From: Thiopseudomonas acetoxidans
GTDB lineage: Bacteria; Pseudomonadota; Gammaproteobacteria; Pseudomonadales; Pseudomonadaceae
Reading direction: 5' to 3'
Assembly: GCF_030362935.1 (NCBI RefSeq)
Contig: NZ_JAUCDY010000012.1
Coordinates: 1 to 64,000 of the forward strand
DNA length: 64,000 bases
Made by a program: the position numbers and the translations under genes. Shown here piece by piece: positions 34,833-43,469 of the stretch. The notes under the pieces were generated by a model. The model was not told the DNA's origin. It saw only the letters and a program-made list of their open reading frames with translations, and made no database searches. Positions within the stretch are counted from its first letter, which is position 1, and every line of letters starts with the position of its first letter.

Positions 34833-36749
34833 ATGAAGACAACAACTAAGCAACTTTGGCGTTTGGCCAAGTTACCTTTCGCAGTGAGTTTAGCCACAGC
34901 ACTGGCGGCACCAGCTGCTGCCATTACCTTCGATATGGGCGAGATAGAAGGCTCCTTCGATAGCTCCTTGTCCGTAGGGGCGAGCTGGTCAACAGCCAAA
35001 CGCGATAAGCGTTTTATTGGTAACGCCAATGGCGGAACCGGCTATACGCAAACCGGTGATGATGGACGACTGAACTTTAAGCGTGGCGATACTTTTTCTA
35101 AAATATTTAAAGGTTTGCACGACTTAGAGCTGCGTTATCAGGACACTGGGGTGTTTGTGCGTGGTAAATACTGGTATGACTTTAAATTACACGACCAGAA
35201 CCTGCGCCATCCTGATCCACAAAAGCGTAGCATCAGCAATAAAGGACGTAAAGAAGGCGCGAAAACACGTGGTGCTGAAGTTTTGGATGCCTTTGTTTTC
35301 CATAACTACATGATTGGCGATCAGCCGGGTACTGTGCGTCTGGGTAAGCAAGTTGTGAGCTGGGGTGAAAGTACTTTCATTATGAACTCCATCAACTCGA
35401 TCAACCCGATTGACGTGTCTGCATTCCGTCGTCCGGGTGCCGAGCTGAAAGAAGGCCTGATTCCGGTCAACATGTTCTATGTTTCCCAGAGCATCACCGA
35501 CCGCCTGTCAGCCGAAGCCTTTTATCAGCTGAGCTGGAAGCAAACTGTCGTGGATAACTGTGGCACCTTCTTCTCCAGCGCTGATGTGGCGGCGGATGGA
35601 TGTAATGATAATTATTATATTCTAGACTCGGAATATACCAAGCTGCTAAGCGATAACTTACCTACAGTGAAAGGTTTGCTCGCTACGATGGGACCGGCTG
35701 GAGCTCCAATACTCAATGCAGTAAACGGAATCGAGTATGGTCCTGAGGGGATGAAAATTCGTCGCGGAAAAGATAATAAAGCCAAAGACGATGGGCAGTG
35801 GGGTATGGCGCTGCGCTGGATGGGTGACAATACCGAGTATGGTGCGTATTTTATGAATTATCATAGTCGCACTCCATTTTTGAGCATGCAAAATGCTGAT
35901 GCTCAAACGCAAGGGGCGATAAATCAGCTGATTGGAGCGGTTGGAACCTTTCCAGTAGCCTTGCGGCCATTAGTTCCAACGTTAGGGTTGGCAACAGCGG
36001 TGGCAAATGCCCGATATTATATGGACTATCCTGAGGATATTCGTCTGTATGGTTTGAGTTTTTCTACTACCCTGCCAACAGGTACAGCGTGGCAAGGAGA
36101 AGTCAGCTATAGGCCAAACGCACCAGTGCAGATCAATACTCAGCAAATGACCCTCGCTCTGGGGTCTATTGTTAATCCGAATGCACCTGGCTGGCAAAAT
36201 CGAAACCCAAGTGCAATTCAGAAAGGTTACAAACGCAAAGAAATAACTCAGCTGCAAACCACTTTTACTCACTTTTTTGATCAAGTATTGGGTGCAGAGC
36301 GCGCGACATTAGTTGGCGAAATTGGTTATGTGCATGTGGGTGGGTTGGAAAGTAAGCGTAATGCTCAAAGCATTCGTTATGGGCGTGACCCAATTTACGG
36401 TGTGATTGGTAGTGCCGTTGATCCCACTGGTAGCTCTGTGGATCGATATGGTGATCATGGCTTCGTCACCAAAAACTCCTGGGGCTACCGTCTGCGCGGT
36501 GTGTTGGACTACAACAACGCTTTTGCAGGGGTGAACTTGCATCCTAGCGTGGCATTCTCCCACGATGTGGATGGTTATGGCCCTAATGGTCTATTTAACG
36601 AAGGAGCTAAGGCAGCGAGCTTTGGTCTGGATGGCGTTTACCAAAACACCTACACCGCTGGCCTGTCGTACACCAACTTCTTTGATGGTCGTTACAACAC
36701 CATGAAGGATCGCGACTTTGTTTCTTTGACCTTTGGTATGAACTTCTGA
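34833..36749 (+). CDS. DUF1302 family outer-membrane beta-barrel protein
   Basis: The protein (638 aa) opens with a long Sec signal peptide (LAKLPFAVSLATALAAPAAA) and continues as a beta-rich barrel with many alternating strands, ending in SLTFGMNF with the C-terminal Phe recognised by BamA. Fold and length fit DUF1302. The function is unproven; in pseudomonads these barrels sit next to DUF1329 proteins and are linked to handling of hydrophobic compounds. ATG 34833 lies 7 nt after GGAG; ATG 34830 is also possible. The middle third (about 35.58-36.25 kb) looks more AT-rich than both ends. Confidence 0.8.
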   Translation: MKTTTKQLWRLAKLPFAVSLATALAAPAAAITFDMGEIEGSFDSSLSVGASWSTAKRDKRFIGNANGGTGYTQTGDDGRLNFKRGDTFSKIFKGLHDLELRYQDTGVFVRGKYWYDFKLHDQNLRHPDPQKRSISNKGRKEGAKTRGAEVLDAFVFHNYMIGDQPGTVRLGKQVVSWGESTFIMNSINSINPIDVSAFRRPGAELKEGLIPVNMFYVSQSITDRLSAEAFYQLSWKQTVVDNCGTFFSSADVAADGCNDNYYILDSEYTKLLSDNLPTVKGLLATMGPAGAPILNAVNGIEYGPEGMKIRRGKDNKAKDDGQWGMALRWMGDNTEYGAYFMNYHSRTPFLSMQNADAQTQGAINQLIGAVGTFPVALRPLVPTLGLATAVANARYYMDYPEDIRLYGLSFSTTLPTGTAWQGEVSYRPNAPVQINTQQMTLALGSIVNPNAPGWQNRNPSAIQKGYKRKEITQLQTTFTHFFDQVLGAERATLVGEIGYVHVGGLESKRNAQSIRYGRDPIYGVIGSAVDPTGSSVDRYGDHGFVTKNSWGYRLRGVLDYNNAFAGVNLHPSVAFSHDVDGYGPNGLFNEGAKAASFGLDGVYQNTYTAGLSYTNFFDGRYNTMKDRDFVSLTFGMNF

Positions 36750-36754
36750 TTTAT

Positions 36755-36835
36755 GGCTGTAGGAGCGCATCTTATGCGCGATGATGTAACCCTCGGAACT
36801 ATAAAGGTTGCGCATTAAGATACGCTCTTACGGCC
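36755..36835. repeat. Inverted REP pair (REPIN)
   Basis: The left arm (36755-36779) carries TGTAGGAGCGCATCTTATGC and then GC, with a perfect GCGCAT-CTT-ATGCGC stem. The right arm (36810-36835) is a degenerate copy in inverse orientation. Thirty bases lie between them. The left arm shares its layout with the single copy at 19-42. It sits in the gap between the DUF1302 and DUF1329 genes, where it may act as an mRNA-stabilising or partial termination structure. Confidence 0.75.
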
Positions 36836-36891
36836 TGAGACAATAACTGCGCAAAAATTCAAATAAATTACGCACAAGCAGGAAGACTAAA

Positions 36892-38262
36892 ATGAAAATG
36901 AAAACCACATTAATGCAAGGCAGCGTCACTTTTGCGCTGTCTTTATTTGCCGCGAGCGTGATGGCTGCGGTATCGCCTGAACAGGCCGCTAAGCTGGGTA
37001 ATGAGTTAACACCCTTTGGCGCAGAGAAAGCCGGCAATGCTGCTGGTACTATTCCAGCGTGGACTGGCGGTTTGCCAACCAATGCGGCGAAGGTTGATGA
37101 GCGCGGCTTTATGGATGACCCGTATGCGGGTGAGCAACCGGAGTTTGTGATTACTGCGCAGAATATGGACCAGTACAAGGACAAGCTTACGCCCGGCCAG
37201 CAAGCCATGTTTAAGCGTTATCCCGACACCTATAAAATGAAGGTGTATAAAACCCATCGCTCAGCCACCATGCCGCAAGAGGTTATCGATGCAACTAAGG
37301 ATAACGCGGTGCAAACCAATTTGGTGCAGGGCGGTAATGGTCTAGAGCACTTCAAAGTTGCTAACGCTTTCCCTATACCGCAAAACGGTCTTGAGGTGAT
37401 TTGGAACCATATCACTCGCTATCGTGGTGGTAGTGTGAAGCGTAAAGTGACGCAGGCAACGCCACAGGCGAACGGCTCCTACTCGCTGGTGTACTTCGAT
37501 GAGCAGTTTGTGTTCCCAAACAAGCTTAAAGACCATGACCCAAGCAAGCCAACCAATATTTTGTTTTACTTCAAACAAAGTGTTACTGCACCGGCACGTT
37601 TGGCGGGTAATGTGCTGTTAGTGCATGAAACCGTTGACCAGATTAAAGAGCCGCGTATGGCTTGGTTGTATAACGCCGGTCAGCGCCGCGTGCGTCGTGC
37701 CCCGCAGGTTTCCTACGACGGTCCGGGTACAGCGGCTGATGGTATGCGTACATCCGATAACCTGGATATGTATAACGGTGCGCCGGATCGCTATAACTGG
37801 GAGCTGCACGGCAAGAAGGAAATGTATATTTCCTACAACAACTACCGTCTGGACTCGCCCGAGCTTAAGTACAGCGACATTCTGAAGGCCGGCCACATCA
37901 ATCAGGACTTGCCACGCTACGAGCTGCACCGTGTCTGGCATGTAACCGCAACCCTGAAAGAAGGCGAGCGTCATATCTATGCCAAACGTGACTTCTACAT
38001 TGATGAGGACACTTGGCAGGCCGCTGTTATCGATCATTACGACGGTCGCGGAAACCTGTGGCGTGTAGCCGAAGCGCATGCGTTGCAGTACTTTGCTCAG
38101 CAGGTGCCTTGGTATGCGGTGGAAACTCTGTATGACGTACAATCAGGTCGCTACTTGGCGCTGGGTATGAAAAACGAAGAGCGTCGTTCGTATGAGTTTA
38201 ATATCGAAGCAACTTCGGGTGAGTTCACTCCAGCTGCTTTGCGTCAGGCAGGTGTACGCTAA
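36892..38262 (+). CDS. DUF1329 family periplasmic protein
   Basis: The 456-aa protein has a Sec signal peptide (TTLMQGSVTFALSLFAASVMA) without a lipobox cysteine, then the DUF1329 hallmark region (GNAAGTIPAWTGGL, RYPDTYKMKVYKTHRSA, and a C-terminal RRVRRAPQVSYDGP and WDxYDGRGNLWR-like segment). DUF1329 proteins are thought to have a LolA/LolB-like fold, which suggests a periplasmic carrier of a lipidic ligand; this is inference. It follows the DUF1302 gene by 142 nt across a REPIN, and a terminator follows it. Confidence 0.82.
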   Translation: MKMKTTLMQGSVTFALSLFAASVMAAVSPEQAAKLGNELTPFGAEKAGNAAGTIPAWTGGLPTNAAKVDERGFMDDPYAGEQPEFVITAQNMDQYKDKLTPGQQAMFKRYPDTYKMKVYKTHRSATMPQEVIDATKDNAVQTNLVQGGNGLEHFKVANAFPIPQNGLEVIWNHITRYRGGSVKRKVTQATPQANGSYSLVYFDEQFVFPNKLKDHDPSKPTNILFYFKQSVTAPARLAGNVLLVHETVDQIKEPRMAWLYNAGQRRVRRAPQVSYDGPGTAADGMRTSDNLDMYNGAPDRYNWELHGKKEMYISYNNYRLDSPELKYSDILKAGHINQDLPRYELHRVWHVTATLKEGERHIYAKRDFYIDEDTWQAAVIDHYDGRGNLWRVAEAHALQYFAQQVPWYAVETLYDVQSGRYLALGMKNEERRSYEFNIEATSGEFTPAALRQAGVR

Positions 38263-38275
38263 GTTAGCAAACTAA

Positions 38276-38330
38276 AACATCGGTAGCGTGGGCGACTGAG
38301 CAGGTCGTTCGCGCTATTGGTGTTTATTTA
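38276..38330 (+). terminator. Long terminator hairpin between DUF1329 gene and queG
   Basis: AACATCGGTAGCG (38276-38288) pairs with CGCTATTGGTGTT (38312-38324) and GGGCGAC (38290-38296) with GTCGTTC (38304-38310), giving about 21 bp with several G-U pairs and a 7-nt loop. TTTATTTATAT follows. The 3' arm touches the stop codon of convergent queG (38324-38326). Confidence 0.7.
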
Positions 38331-39397
38331 TATCCTTTCAAATCATGCTGCTCTAGCGCCCATTGCACATGCTCTCTTACAGTTGCGCTGGGGTATTCAA
38401 TACGGCTTTTTAAGGCTTCAATCACACTAATACAACTGGGTGCATTACCCAACCCAACGGCTAGATTGCGCAACCAGTTTTCATAGCCGGTACGTCTAAT
38501 GGGTGAGCCTTGGGTGCGTTCAAGAAACTCTTCCTCAGTCCAACGAAATAAATCGATCAAACTGCCGTTATCTAAGTGCTGTCTAGGTGAGAAGTCTTCT
38601 TCTTGGGTGGTCTTACTAAAGCGGTTCCAAGGGCAGACAATTTGGCAATCATCACAACCAAACACCCTATTGCCTATTAGTGGGCGTAGCTCAAGCGGGA
38701 TGGCGCCTTTGAGCTCAATGGTTAAATAAGATATACAGCGGCGTGCATCTAGGATGTAAGGGCCGACAAAAGCTTGAGTAGGGCAGCGATCTAGACAGGC
38801 GGTGCACGAACCGCAATGGTTGCTGGCTTGGCGTTCGTCCTCAGGTAGCGGAATATCGACAAAAATTTCACCCAAGAAAAAGAAGCTGCCTGCAGTGCGA
38901 TTCAGCAGCAGGGTGTTTTTACCAATCCAGCCCAGGCCAGCATTGCGAGCTAGGGCAGACTCGAGTACGGGAGCGCTATCAACAAAAACCCTATAGTTGA
39001 GCGGCTCAATTTCAAGTTTGATACGTTCGGCAAGCTGCTGCAGACGTTTGCGCATCAGTTTATGGTAGTCGCGCCCCAGAGCATAACGGGAAATATAGGC
39101 TAAACTTGGCTGCTTTAGGGTTTCCAGCATGTGTGTATCGGCAGGCACATAATTCATACGCACAGAAATTACCCGCAGGGTGCCGGGCATTAGTTCTGTA
39201 GGTCTAGAACGCAGGGTGCCGTGCTTGGCTAAATAATCCATTTCGCCGTGATAGTTGGCGGCAAGATAGCTAAGCAGATGCGGTTCATCCGCGCTTAGGT
39301 CGGTGCCGCTGATGCCCACGTCGGCAAAGCCTAGTTCATTACCCCATTGCTTAATGCATTGAGCTAATGGCTGTAAAGCGGAATTTTGTTCGGTCAT
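38324..39397 (-). CDS. queG: Epoxyqueuosine reductase
   Basis: QueG reduces epoxyqueuosine to queuosine in the wobble base of tRNA, using a cobalamin and two [4Fe-4S] clusters. The clusters are visible as CGSCTACLDRCP and CDDCQIVCPWN, followed by a short HEAT-like C-terminal part. Start ATG at 39397 gives 357 aa beginning MTEQNSALQPLAQ; the open frame runs 27 codons further upstream without family sequence. It is divergent from tsaE. Confidence 0.94.
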   Translation of the reverse strand: MTEQNSALQPLAQCIKQWGNELGFADVGISGTDLSADEPHLLSYLAANYHGEMDYLAKHGTLRSRPTELMPGTLRVISVRMNYVPADTHMLETLKQPSLAYISRYALGRDYHKLMRKRLQQLAERIKLEIEPLNYRVFVDSAPVLESALARNAGLGWIGKNTLLLNRTAGSFFFLGEIFVDIPLPEDERQASNHCGSCTACLDRCPTQAFVGPYILDARRCISYLTIELKGAIPLELRPLIGNRVFGCDDCQIVCPWNRFSKTTQEEDFSPRQHLDNGSLIDLFRWTEEEFLERTQGSPIRRTGYENWLRNLAVGLGNAPSCISVIEALKSRIEYPSATVREHVQWALEQHDLKGYK

Positions 39398-39504
39398 CGT
39401 GCAGACATGTAGGTATAATTTGCGGATATGCAGTATAACAAGGGGTAAAGGCGTTGAGTAATGAATGTTCGGGCGCATTTACTCAGGGTTTGCAAGGCGG
39501 GGAT

Positions 39505-39978
39505 ATGTCGGAGATTGAACTTTTTTTAGCTGACGAGGCACAAACCTTGGCGTTGGGTACGCAGTTGGCACGTTTGACCGCTGGACATGGCTTGTTGTTT
39601 TTACAGGGTGATCTAGGAGCGGGGAAAACGACCTTATCGCGTGGAATTATCCAAGGTTTAGGTCACCAAGGAGCGGTTAAGAGCCCCACCTTTACCCTAG
39701 TAGAACCCTATGTTGTAGGTGACTTGCAGCTGTGGCATTTTGATCTGTATCGCCTAGCTGACCCAGAAGAGTTGGAGTTTTTGGGCATACGCGATTACTT
39801 GGCCGACGATGATTTATGCATTATTGAATGGCCGCAGAAGGGCCAAGGCGTTTTGCCAGAGCCTGATTTGCATATTAGTATATACACTCACCAGCAAGGA
39901 CGACGGGTTGTATTAACGCCTTATAGTACGCGCGCAAAAAACTGGTGTGCGGCTGTGGCACAATTAAACCGCCTGTGA
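39505..39978 (+). CDS. tsaE: tRNA t6A biosynthesis ATPase TsaE
   Basis: TsaE is the ATPase that works with TsaB and TsaD to make threonylcarbamoyl-A37 in ANN-decoding tRNAs. Walker A is GDLGAGKT at residues 35-42; later come SPTFTLVEPY and the IIEWPQ motif. ATG 39505 (157 aa) follows GGCGGGG and matches the family start; TTG 39454 with AAGGGG upstream would add 17 residues of no known match. It is followed after 7 nt by the amidase gene. The usual upstream nnrD of pseudomonads is not here. Confidence 0.93.
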   Translation: MSEIELFLADEAQTLALGTQLARLTAGHGLLFLQGDLGAGKTTLSRGIIQGLGHQGAVKSPTFTLVEPYVVGDLQLWHFDLYRLADPEELEFLGIRDYLADDDLCIIEWPQKGQGVLPEPDLHISIYTHQQGRRVVLTPYSTRAKNWCAAVAQLNRL

Positions 39979-39985
39979 GGTAAGT

Positions 39986-41380
39986 ATGCGGCTGCGTTTT
40001 TTCTTAGCAACTCTTGTGCTGTGCATGCTTTTTCCCATGCAGGTTTTTGCTGCCACAGATATTAAAGGGGTGCGCTTATGGCGTGCGCCGGATAACACGC
40101 GGCTGGTTTTCGACCTTAGCGGTCCGGTTACGCACAATGTGTTTGCGCTGGACAGCCCGGAACGTATCGTCATTGATGTTAAAAGTACGCGACTGTCCGC
40201 AGATCTTAAAGCGATCCTGGAACAAAAGTCACCCATAAAAGATGTGCGTGTAGGTTTGCAAGCTAATGAGCTGCGTATCGTGTTGGATATGGCGGCAAAG
40301 GTTACACCTAAGAGCTTTACTTTGGCGCCAAACCAACAGTATGGCCACCGCTTGGTTGTGGATCTCTATGATGAGAAAGGTACTACAGGCAACAAGGCTG
40401 AGCCCACCGTTCCCATAACGGTGCCTAGCACACCGATTTCAACCGCTAAAACCCCAGCCACTTATAAGCAGCGTGACATTGTTATTGCCATTGATGCGGG
40501 TCATGGTGGTGAGGACCCAGGTGCTATTGGTCCGCGCGGATTGAAGGAAAAAGATGTGGTGCTAGCTATAGCTAAAGAGCTACAACGCCAAATCAATGCT
40601 GAGAAAGGATTTCGAGCAGAATTAGTACGCACCGGTGATTATTTTATTCCGCTGCGCAAACGTACAGACATTGCGCGCAAAAAAAATGCTGACATGTTCA
40701 TCTCCGTGCATGCCGATGCTGCACCGCGCGCTTCGGCATACGGGGCATCGGTCTATGCTTTATCTGATCGTGGAGCGACTTCAGAAACAGCGCGCTGGCT
40801 GGCCGATAGCGAGAACCGCTCGGATCTTATTGGCGGTGCAGGCAATGTGAGTTTAGGCGATAAGGATCAAGTATTGGCGGGTGTGTTGTTGGATCTGTCG
40901 ATGACGGCTTCTTTGGCTTCAAGTTTGGATGTCGGACAGAAAATATTAAACCAGATGGGCAATGTCACGCGGCTGCATAAAGCACGCGTTGAGCAAGCCG
41001 GATTTATGGTGCTTAAATCACCGGATATGCCTTCGATTTTGGTCGAGACCGGCTTTATTACCAACCCAGCAGAATCGCGTAAGCTGGCGAACCGCTCCCA
41101 CCAAATGGCAATAGCCCGTTCAATTCATACTGGGGTTAAACAGTTTTTTTATAGTAATCCGCCGGCGGGCACTTACGTCGCTGCACAACGTGATGCAGGG
41201 AAGACATTGATTGGCCCACTGCAGCACGTGGTTAAATCGGGTGAGAGTGTTTCGATTTTAGCGTTGCGCTATCAGGTTTCTATCGCAGAGATTCGCCGAG
41301 CCAATAAATTAAAAGGTGACACCATTCATATAGGTCAAAAATTGACTATTCCAGCACGGACTTTGGCGGCACAACCATGA
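39986..41380 (+). CDS. amiB: N-acetylmuramoyl-L-alanine amidase (AmiB/AmiC type) with LysM
   Basis: The enzyme cleaves the stem peptide from muramic acid at the septum during cell separation. The 464-aa protein has a signal peptide (FFLATLVLCMLFPMQVFA), an AMIN domain (about 24-120), and a zinc amidase_3 domain with AIDAGHGGEDPG near 168, SVHADA near 240 and the catalytic VETGFITNP near 352. A C-terminal LysM follows (HVVKSGESVSILALRYQV). It overlaps mutL by 4 nt, as in P. aeruginosa. Confidence 0.94.
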   Translation: MRLRFFLATLVLCMLFPMQVFAATDIKGVRLWRAPDNTRLVFDLSGPVTHNVFALDSPERIVIDVKSTRLSADLKAILEQKSPIKDVRVGLQANELRIVLDMAAKVTPKSFTLAPNQQYGHRLVVDLYDEKGTTGNKAEPTVPITVPSTPISTAKTPATYKQRDIVIAIDAGHGGEDPGAIGPRGLKEKDVVLAIAKELQRQINAEKGFRAELVRTGDYFIPLRKRTDIARKKNADMFISVHADAAPRASAYGASVYALSDRGATSETARWLADSENRSDLIGGAGNVSLGDKDQVLAGVLLDLSMTASLASSLDVGQKILNQMGNVTRLHKARVEQAGFMVLKSPDMPSILVETGFITNPAESRKLANRSHQMAIARSIHTGVKQFFYSNPPAGTYVAAQRDAGKTLIGPLQHVVKSGESVSILALRYQVSIAEIRRANKLKGDTIHIGQKLTIPARTLAAQP

Positions 41381-43227
41381 GTAACACAGCGGTTATCCAC
41401 TTACTAAGTCCACTGTTAGCCAACCAAATTGCAGCGGGTGAGGTGGTAGAGCGTCCTGCCTCTGTAGCCAAAGAGTTGCTTGAAAATGCACTGGATGCTG
41501 GCGCTAATCGCATTGATATTGAAGCGGAAGAAGGTGGCGTTAAGTTACTGCGTATCCGTGATAACGGTCGTGGTATCGCGCACCAACAACTGCCTTTGGC
41601 ACTAGAGCGCCATGCAACTAGCAAGATAGTGGAGCTGGCTGATCTTGAGGGGGTGTCGACCTTGGGTTTTCGTGGCGAAGCTTTGGCATCTATAAGCTCG
41701 GTTTCACGCCTGTGCTTAACCTCGCGTACAGCCGATGCTGAGCAGGCTTGGCAGGTAGAAGCGCAAGGGCGACAAATGGAGCCGTTGGTGCAACCCGCCG
41801 CGCATCCGCAGGGAACTACGGTGCAGGTGAGCGATCTGTTTTATAACACCCCTGCGCGCCGTAAGTTTTTGCGTACCGAAAGGACCGAATTTGACCATTT
41901 ACAAGAAGTAGTCAAGCGCATGGCGCTGGCGCGTTTTGATGTGGCCTTTCATTTGCGCCATAACAACCGCTCAATTTATGCCTTGCACAGCGCAACCGAT
42001 GAGCAGAGCAAAGCACGGCGTATCGCCCAGCTATTAGGTGATGAGTTTATGGAGCAGGCGCTGCCCATCGACATAGAGCGCAATGGGTTGCGGCTGTGGG
42101 GTTGGGTTGGCTTGCCGACATTTTCCCGCAGCCAGGCGGATATGCAGTATTTTTATGTCAACGGCAGAACCGTGCGTGACAAGCTGGTCGGTCATGCGGT
42201 GCGCCAAGCCTATCGCGATGTGCTGTATGGCGGCAGATTTCCAGCCTTTGTCCTGTATCTAGAATTAGATCCCAATAAAGTGGATGTTAACGTGCATCCC
42301 ACTAAGCATGAGGTGCGCTTTCGTGATGGGCGCTCTGTGCATGATTTTCTTTATTCAGCACTGAACCGCACTTTGGCTGAAGTACGTCCGGGTGATGCCG
42401 TCAGTGCACCAGCAAGCAGTCAGATGCTTGCACCTTCTGCGGTAACGGGTGTGATGGCCGGCGAGTTTGCTGGGCAAAATGAGCTAGGTTTGCGTGACAG
42501 CCCGACGGAGCAGTCCAATATTTCTGCAAGATCGTTTGGCTACGACAGCCGTTCAACGGTGAATTTTAGCGCCCCTCAATCACAGGCTTATCAGGCTTTT
42601 ACTGCGCCACTGATGGGTGAAAACACTGTAGCCGAAACTGAAATCCCACCCTTGGGCTATGCCATCGCGCAACTGAAAGGAATTTACATATTGGCGGAAA
42701 ATCAACTTGGGCTGGTGTTGGTGGATATGCACGCTGCCCACGAGCGCGTGATGTACGAGCGTTTGAAAACAGCGATGGCGCAAGAAGGTTTGCGCGGACA
42801 GCCGTTGCTGGTGCCGCAAACGCTGAGCCTAAGTGCGCGTGAGATTGATTGCGCTGAGCAAAATGCGCAGTGGTTTAATCAGTTAGGTTTTGAATTGCAG
42901 ACGTTGGGTGAAGAAAGTATCGCGATTCGCCAAATCCCAGCATTACTTAAGCAGGCGCACGCTGCGGACTTGGTGCAAGCGGTGTTGGCGGATTTGATGG
43001 AGTACGGCAGCAGTGACCGGGTTCAGGCGCATATTAACGAGCTGCTCGCGACTATGTCGTGCCATGGCGCTGTACGCGCTAACCGACAATTGAGCATTGC
43101 AGAAATGAATGCATTGTTGCGTGATATGGAAATCACCGAGCGTAGTGGCCAGTGCAATCATGGCCGCCCGACTTGGACACAGTTGAACATGACAGAGTTG
43201 GATGCTTTGTTTTTGCGTGGCCGGTAA
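41377..43227 (+). CDS. mutL: DNA mismatch repair endonuclease MutL
   Basis: MutL couples MutS mismatch recognition to strand incision. The 616-aa protein has the GHKL ATPase motifs AAGEVVERPASVAKELLENA, DNGRGI and GFRGEALASI in the first 110 residues. The C-terminal domain keeps the endonuclease metal motif DMHAAHERVMYE, plus SCHGAVRA and QCNHGRPT, so this is the nicking type found in mutH-lacking bacteria. Start ATG overlaps the amidase stop. miaA-hfq, the usual next genes in Pseudomonas, do not follow. Confidence 0.96.
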   Translation: MSNTAVIHLLSPLLANQIAAGEVVERPASVAKELLENALDAGANRIDIEAEEGGVKLLRIRDNGRGIAHQQLPLALERHATSKIVELADLEGVSTLGFRGEALASISSVSRLCLTSRTADAEQAWQVEAQGRQMEPLVQPAAHPQGTTVQVSDLFYNTPARRKFLRTERTEFDHLQEVVKRMALARFDVAFHLRHNNRSIYALHSATDEQSKARRIAQLLGDEFMEQALPIDIERNGLRLWGWVGLPTFSRSQADMQYFYVNGRTVRDKLVGHAVRQAYRDVLYGGRFPAFVLYLELDPNKVDVNVHPTKHEVRFRDGRSVHDFLYSALNRTLAEVRPGDAVSAPASSQMLAPSAVTGVMAGEFAGQNELGLRDSPTEQSNISARSFGYDSRSTVNFSAPQSQAYQAFTAPLMGENTVAETEIPPLGYAIAQLKGIYILAENQLGLVLVDMHAAHERVMYERLKTAMAQEGLRGQPLLVPQTLSLSAREIDCAEQNAQWFNQLGFELQTLGEESIAIRQIPALLKQAHAADLVQAVLADLMEYGSSDRVQAHINELLATMSCHGAVRANRQLSIAEMNALLRDMEITERSGQCNHGRPTWTQLNMTELDALFLRGR

Positions 43228-43371
43228 ACCAGCTGCCGCAGCACAGACTGTGGTGTCGCCGCCTATCTTCTGCTCTGCGGTGCAGTCAAAATTGCACTAG
43301 AGTAGAGCGTTCATTAAAATCAGATTTACAGTGCGAACTCTATACGCAGAGTACCTACGCTTTTAGCAAGA

Positions 43372-43394
43372 AAACCCGTATAATCTGCGGGTTT
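43372..43394. promoter_or_regulatory. Inverted repeat enclosing a TATAAT box upstream of ndk
   Basis: AAACCCG (43372-43378) and CGGGTTT (43388-43394) flank a 9-nt loop that begins with a perfect -10 hexamer TATAAT (43379-43384). No good -35 box lies 16-18 nt upstream. It could be the ndk promoter with an operator-like palindrome, or the terminator of the mutL transcript. Confidence 0.45.
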
Positions 43395-43469
43395 AGGTTG
43401 GGACTACTTTAAGCGAGTATTAACTTGCTTGGGTGTTCTTTTTTTAATTTTTTATCTTTGGAGTTTTCC

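Noticed and set aside
37618..38142. 174-codon minus-strand frame within the DUF1329 gene
   Set aside because: Fully antisense to a gene with a clear signal peptide and family motifs; no evidence of its own.
34428..38330. Defence island, prophage or toxin-antitoxin system in the accessory segment
   Set aside because: The segment holds only two envelope proteins; there is no integrase, nuclease, toxin, attachment site or tRNA target.
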